Source: Tetracentron sinense
Lineage: Eukaryota > Streptophyta > Magnoliopsida > Trochodendrales > Trochodendraceae
DNA: 64,000 nucleotides
Reading direction: 5' to 3'
Assembly (NCBI GenBank): GCA_015143295.1
Contig: CM026561.1
Span: forward strand, 42,660,875 to 42,724,874
The notes beneath the pieces were generated by a model. It made no database searches. It had not been told where the DNA came from and saw nothing but the letters and a program-made list of their open reading frames with translations. Shown piece after piece: positions 59,624 through 64,000 of the stretch. Each line of letters starts with the position of its first letter. Position 1 is the first letter of the stretch. The position numbers were made by a program, and so were the translations under genes.

Positions 59624-61142
59624 CACACTACTGCAAAGGTGCAAGGAGGCTGTTGGCGAGAATTCAGTCCCCATTTTCTTTGTTGATTACTAGAGTTTGA
59701 GCACTTAAAATTCAGAACCCAATAAGCTTCTTTGAGTATTCCAATTTTAGTATACGGTTCTCCCTCAGTTGTCATCCAATTTGTGTCATTATTTTTCTAC
59801 TGTAGAGAAGAAGAAAAAAATTGCGAGAGTGATATATATTTGAAGGTTTTTCTGCGTGAGCTAAGTTTTATATCCAATATATATTTTGGCTTGTTTGTTG
59901 GGAACCATGTTATCTGGACATCCCCCTTTTAAGGATGGAAGATGAAGATAAGAAGACAACAAGAAAACCGGAAGAAAAAATAAAAGAAATGAATGAAGTG
60001 TTTTTTGATATTTCATCTTTTCAAATGCGTTGCTGGAGCAGAAATCTGTCTTACAAGCTTATTTGGAGGGGCAATAATTGCTTGATTCAGGGGCATGGAT
60101 GCACTTCCTCTTACTATTACTGGAAAAAAGAAGAAAGAGAAAGAGGGAGCATCATTTTGCAATCAAAGTTCTTCCCATGTGGAAGATAGCATGTTCCATT
60201 CCCTAGAAGGCCATTCAAGCCAGTGGTTATTTTGAGAGTAATCCATATTCGTTGCGCTTGAGCAACACATGACATTGTTTAGGGTTTAAAAAAAAAAATT
60301 ATGGGTGAGTCAATTTTTATTTTTGTGTTTGCAAAATGGCACATTTCGTGGGCTCCCAATACTACACATGTTAGTAAAAGTACCAAGTCAACGTAAAGAT
60401 TGCATAATGAAGGTTTTTACGAAAATATCCACAATTGGTGTGCGCGCTATCATGGGGAGAACTCGAGACCCGTGCGCCAATTTGTACACACATAGATTCA
60501 ATGAAGGTCCCCTTTTTTTAATATGTGGGAAAACATCAATTTAGTTTAATTGGAGATGTTTAGGTCATCCAATCAGACGTCAAAAAACCTGTCGGCAGCA
60601 CTAGTGACATATGACACTCCTTTAAGCCTACAAAAATATGATGTAGGTCCCATTCTTTAACATGTGACAAAAATCAGTTCAATTAGAAATGTCGAAGCTG
60701 TCCAATCAAATGTCAAAATATTAGCTATTAAGCCTAGTTGGTCAACATTAACAATTTTTTTTACATTAGGATTAATGCTGATTCAACTTAAGTTATAGTT
60801 TTCGTTATCCGATCAGATGACCTAGATATCTCTGATTAGGCTAATTTTGCTCACATATTAAGAAAGGAAGACCAACATCATGTATTTTTTTTGTGGGCCC
60901 AAAGAAATGCCATGTGTTTTTCAAACATGTGACGCATAGGCAGCACACGAAAAAAAGAAGAAAAAAAGACTTTGCTAGCCCAATCGCAAATCTTCCAAGA
61001 CACAACTTGGTGGCTAAAAATGTCAAACATTTTCTGTTTTTTTTTTTTTTTTTTTTAATGTGTTAAAAAATCAAACATCTCCACGTGATATGCCTACTCT
61101 TGTGGAAACTTTTGGAGTAAATGCGATTGGGATAACACTCCT

Positions 61143-61177
<35 letters not shown>

Positions 61178-62006
61178 TTGCCTATGGATCACACATATAC
61201 CACCCATCCACACACAGTATCCCCAATGAGTTTTTTCATTTGATACTAGAGGAATAGGACCCAGACTTAACCCATCACATTTAAGAAATGTATAGAGCCA
61301 AAAATCAGGAGTCGCTTTGCCTACCTCAAGTATTTGAGATAAGGCATTGATGAATATGTTGATAGAGCTGAAAATGATTGAATGATATTAACCATCCAAC
61401 TATGCTCCCTTTTTTTTTGGTCTGAGGGTATCGTTTAACTACAGTTAGTGGTTAGAACAATGGTTAATAGGTTAACTTTATTTCGTTAGATACTGAAAAA
61501 AAATCTAATAGAAGTTCTAGAAAAAAAATGAAATATTCCTGTATTAAATTGTGCTTAAGGATGGATATATTGTCCCAGAAATCATCCTGGCATTTTCGCT
61601 TTTATTTTCCACCCAAAAGAGCACAAAAAATTTAGGGCAATATTTGGTGAGGGAACCTATGGCTCCATTTATTCGTAGGGAAAATTGGAGCATTCAAACT
61701 ACTTTCAGGGAAATAGTTTATATTCATGAGGGTAGTGAGGGAATCTTTTCTTTGGAAAATGAAAAACTACTTCGCCAAAAATTTTGAAGCCCAACTAGAT
61801 GCTAAAGAAAATATCTGCTGGGTGAAACCCCAAATAAACAAGTGAACAATACCCAAACTTCATGTGATCTTTTTGTTTGTAAATGAATTTTTTTTGGAAT
61901 AAATCTTAAGGGAAGCCCTTCGGTTCAAACAATTGAGTATGAATGAGAGAGAGAGAGATTTCCTACCCTTCCCAAGAAAAGTAGGTTTTACTATAATTTA
62001 GATTTA
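59624..62006. other. 3' flank of the NST1-like gene and intergenic sequence
   Basis: The 3' UTR probably covers the first few hundred bases. An 84-codon frame at 59,935-60,189 has no recognisable domain. Two diverged copies of a segment with 'ccaatca(g/a)a(c/t)gtcaaaa' lie at 60,506-60,590 and 60,647-60,720. A poly-T run is at about 61,038-61,057. No gene seen. Confidence 0.6.
61147..61175. repeat. (TA)n microsatellite
   Basis: About 14 TA units in the intergenic region. Confidence 0.95.
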
Positions 62007-62127
62007 GGACTCGTTTAACATCACTCCCAAGGAACAATTCTCTATTCTTTGGGTATAGAAACTCTTGAATTTCTATTCCCAGAGAATAGAGAATTGTTCC
62101 TTGAGAGTGATGCCAAACATGCCCTCT
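62007..62127. mobile_element. Palindromic Tourist-like MITE (121 bp)
   Basis: Arms 'gtttaacatcactcccaagg...attctctattct' and its reverse complement meet with a short loop. Flanked by TTA (62004-62006 and 62128-62130). Ends resemble the MITE at 22,667. Confidence 0.85.
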
Positions 62128-62130
62128 TTA

Positions 62131-62920
62131 ATCAACACAAACGTGCGTAAAGAACGGTCAATATAACCCCCCAAAACAAACAGATTTCTTGTAGACGAAA
62201 AAACGAAAAAACCTAGTAAAATTTGGGGCCAAGGCCAAGGGCATGTTCAAATGCATTGTAACTTGTCAACCGAGAGGGTCATGCAGATGTTCCCACATGA
62301 CATCACCTAGAGTGTCTTCCAATATCATGACTACCCAATTGAGAAATCAATCTAGCCCAAGCATGAGTAGTACAATCTCAGCTGTTGTGGGAGTTGAAGC
62401 TTGTATAAAGAAGCACAACAGCATATCAAAATAAATATCTTCTTACCTGTGGACAGTCATCATTTTGTCAATCTATGTACCCCATTTTGTCAGCCTCATT
62501 ATTCATTCATTCCATTTGCATAATCAATCCATCAAAAATAAAAAAAAAACCTACATCCTTATCTTAAACTGGTCGAGAAGATTTTGCACCGAAGCTGGTT
62601 CCATCCAATCTTTATCTCAATTTTACAATCACGACACAGCTGCTTCGAATTGATTGGTTCCATGTAAGTACTCGTAAGGACAAAGTAATCAAAGTACAAG
62701 AAAAATCAGAGACTCCGGTTAGATGAATTGATATGAACACATTATCCATCTACAATCAGCATAGAACCTAAGCAACTGATGGCCAAAAAAATTCACATAC
62801 CAACAGCAAGAAATTTCACAAGTTTCCATAGTCAACAGCCCTTGTCCTTTTGGAAATTAACCTCATCATCCTAAGGATGAGCCACATAAATCACTTTCTT
62901 CTAAGTCTCCATGCAAACAA
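62131..62920. other. Intergenic, no gene seen
   Basis: AT-rich. Small open frames (62,243-62,434 and 62,465-62,653) have no recognisable domain. Confidence 0.5.
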
Positions 62921-63211
62921 CGTAAATGAAGGAAAATGTTTTATCATTTACGAAGAAAAATGTTTTACGGTAAAAGATTATTATTTTCAATCAGTTTTTG
63001 GTGTTTGGTTGCATTTTTGAAAATAAGGTGATTTTTTTTAAAAAAAAATTATTAAAAAAGGATATTTTTTATAATTTTTAATATATTTTAAAGAAGTTGG
63101 TATTTTACTGGAAAATGACTTACACAAATGTAAGTCATTTTCCGGAAAATTGGTTATTTTTCCGTAAAACATTTTACTTACGACAGGTTTTCCATACAAA
63201 CAAACACGCAT
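62921..63211. mobile_element. MITE-like inverted repeat, about 0.3 kb
   Basis: 'gaaaatgttttatcatttacg...aaaatgttttacgg' on the left and, reversed, 'gtaagtaaaatgttttacggaaa' on the right. An inner hairpin 'gaaaatgacttaca...tgtaagtcattttc' is at 63111-63142. Target duplication unclear. Confidence 0.6.
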
Positions 63212-63387
63212 AATTGATATTTTTACATAATTGATTTGTTTTCCCCTATCATCAATACAATCAGAGCAAAAGTCTCAAATATGGAAAATAGTCCTGGCAT
63301 ATTTCTAGAATAAAGCGCCCACATACATAACCCATAAGACGATAATTGATGGAATAAAATTTGGTCTTACTGTTGCATTTATTTTAA

Positions 63388-64000
63388 CTAGTAAATGTGC
63401 ACGTGCTTTGCACATATTAATTTTTAGTTAATATATACATTCAAATTTAATATAATAAAATAAAGAAAAATCTTAGAGAAGTCATAGTTCAAAAACAAGT
63501 GCAAAAAATGTAATACACCACTCCTGTAGCTTCATTTATATAAAATTTTATTAATGATTGAATAAACAAACGTTGGAATTTACATAAGATAGAACACTTA
63601 ATATCTAACAAAAAACGAAAAGAAAAATAAAGTCACAAGGACACACCTTTGTTAGCCCGTGGAAAGTAGCGGGCCCACTGAGGAGGTCACCACTATAACT
63701 TACGATTGGGCACAATTATGGGCTTAAGATGGTAGCTATGCACTTCAATGTTGACATCCAATAGTCGATGCAAGCTTTGGTGATCAATAATTCATCGAAC
63801 ATTGTAAAAACAAAGACAATACTCGATGTCCACATCTTCGCCAATTTTTTTTAGCTCTAAACCAGTCAAATCCTTAGAGAATGCCTGTCAATGAAAGACT
63901 CATAGTAAGGGTTGGAAACAAAACTCACAAGGAATTGAAAAAAAAAAAAAATCTCTTTCAATGTATGTTGCTCTAGCAAAAGAAAAAAAAAAACCGTCAA
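63388..64000 (-). mobile_element. Helitron 3' end; element runs off right edge
   Basis: Minus strand ends with hairpin 'tgtgcaaagcacgtgcaca' then 'tttaCTAG' before T (63388-63391). The last 30 bp closely match the Helitron end at 39,711, so both belong to one family. The rest of the window (to 64,000) would be the element's interior; on the minus strand a short open stretch reads DLTGLELKKIGEDVDIEYC, origin unknown. Confidence 0.65.

Noticed and set aside
1-64000. CRISPR arrays, tRNA or rRNA genes, organelle DNA inserts
   Set aside because: No direct-repeat/spacer arrays, cloverleaf-type sequences (other than SINE heads), rRNA motifs or recognisable plastid/mitochondrial genes were seen by eye. 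A tRNA or organelle search would settle it.

Overview
This window is nuclear DNA from a flowering plant. Two long genes carry GT-AG introns with AT-rich interiors, both encode plant-type proteins, and the remaining sequence is mostly plant transposon debris (L1-type LINE fragments, hAT- and Tourist-like non-autonomous elements, solo LTRs, a tRNA-type SINE, Helitron ends). I saw no bacterial-style operons, CRISPR arrays, rRNA or tRNA genes. The species cannot be fixed from the sequence. Long, LINE-filled introns fit a woody or early-diverging angiosperm, but that is only an impression.

Left third (1-22,150, minus strand): a MUT9-like / photoregulatory casein-kinase-1-type protein kinase (MLK/PPK family, closest in memory to Arabidopsis MLK3/PPK4). 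Thirteen exons are visible. The first begins at 21,756 and the last exon in view ends at 1,345; the C-terminal part (roughly 110-140 residues by family length) lies beyond the left edge. Two introns are greatly enlarged: intron 11 (about 10 kb) and intron 4 (about 4.9 kb). They hold five LINE fragments and most of the hAT-like insertions, several with exact 8-bp target-site duplications.

Middle (22,150-43,900): a gene-poor block of about 22 kb made of transposon remains. It holds two SINE copies of one family on opposite strands, three well-supported and one tentative solo-LTR-like insertion (one with a Tourist-like element nested inside), a 500-bp tandem duplication, a broken Myb/SANT-like gene (minus strand) whose 5' exon is split by an LTR-like insertion, and a Helitron of about 3 kb carrying a damaged piece of a calcium-dependent protein kinase gene.

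Right third (43,900-59,623, plus strand): a complete eight-exon gene of 1,343 codons for the plant 'stress response NST1-like' family. It has two N-terminal FWSAL/CxxC modules, a lysine/glutamate-rich coiled coil and a long low-complexity C-terminus. Intron 3 (7.2 kb) contains a solo LTR, a hAT-like element and a LINE 3' end; intron 6 appears to use a GC donor. From 59,624 to 64,000 there is 3' flank, small MITEs and another Helitron 3' end that runs off the right edge.

The two intact genes are not obviously linked in function. Exon joins were checked by reading phase by hand. Homology calls rest on remembered family motifs, not on a search. No clearly new biological system was found; the most unusual structure is the multi-terminator Helitron with its captured kinase fragment.
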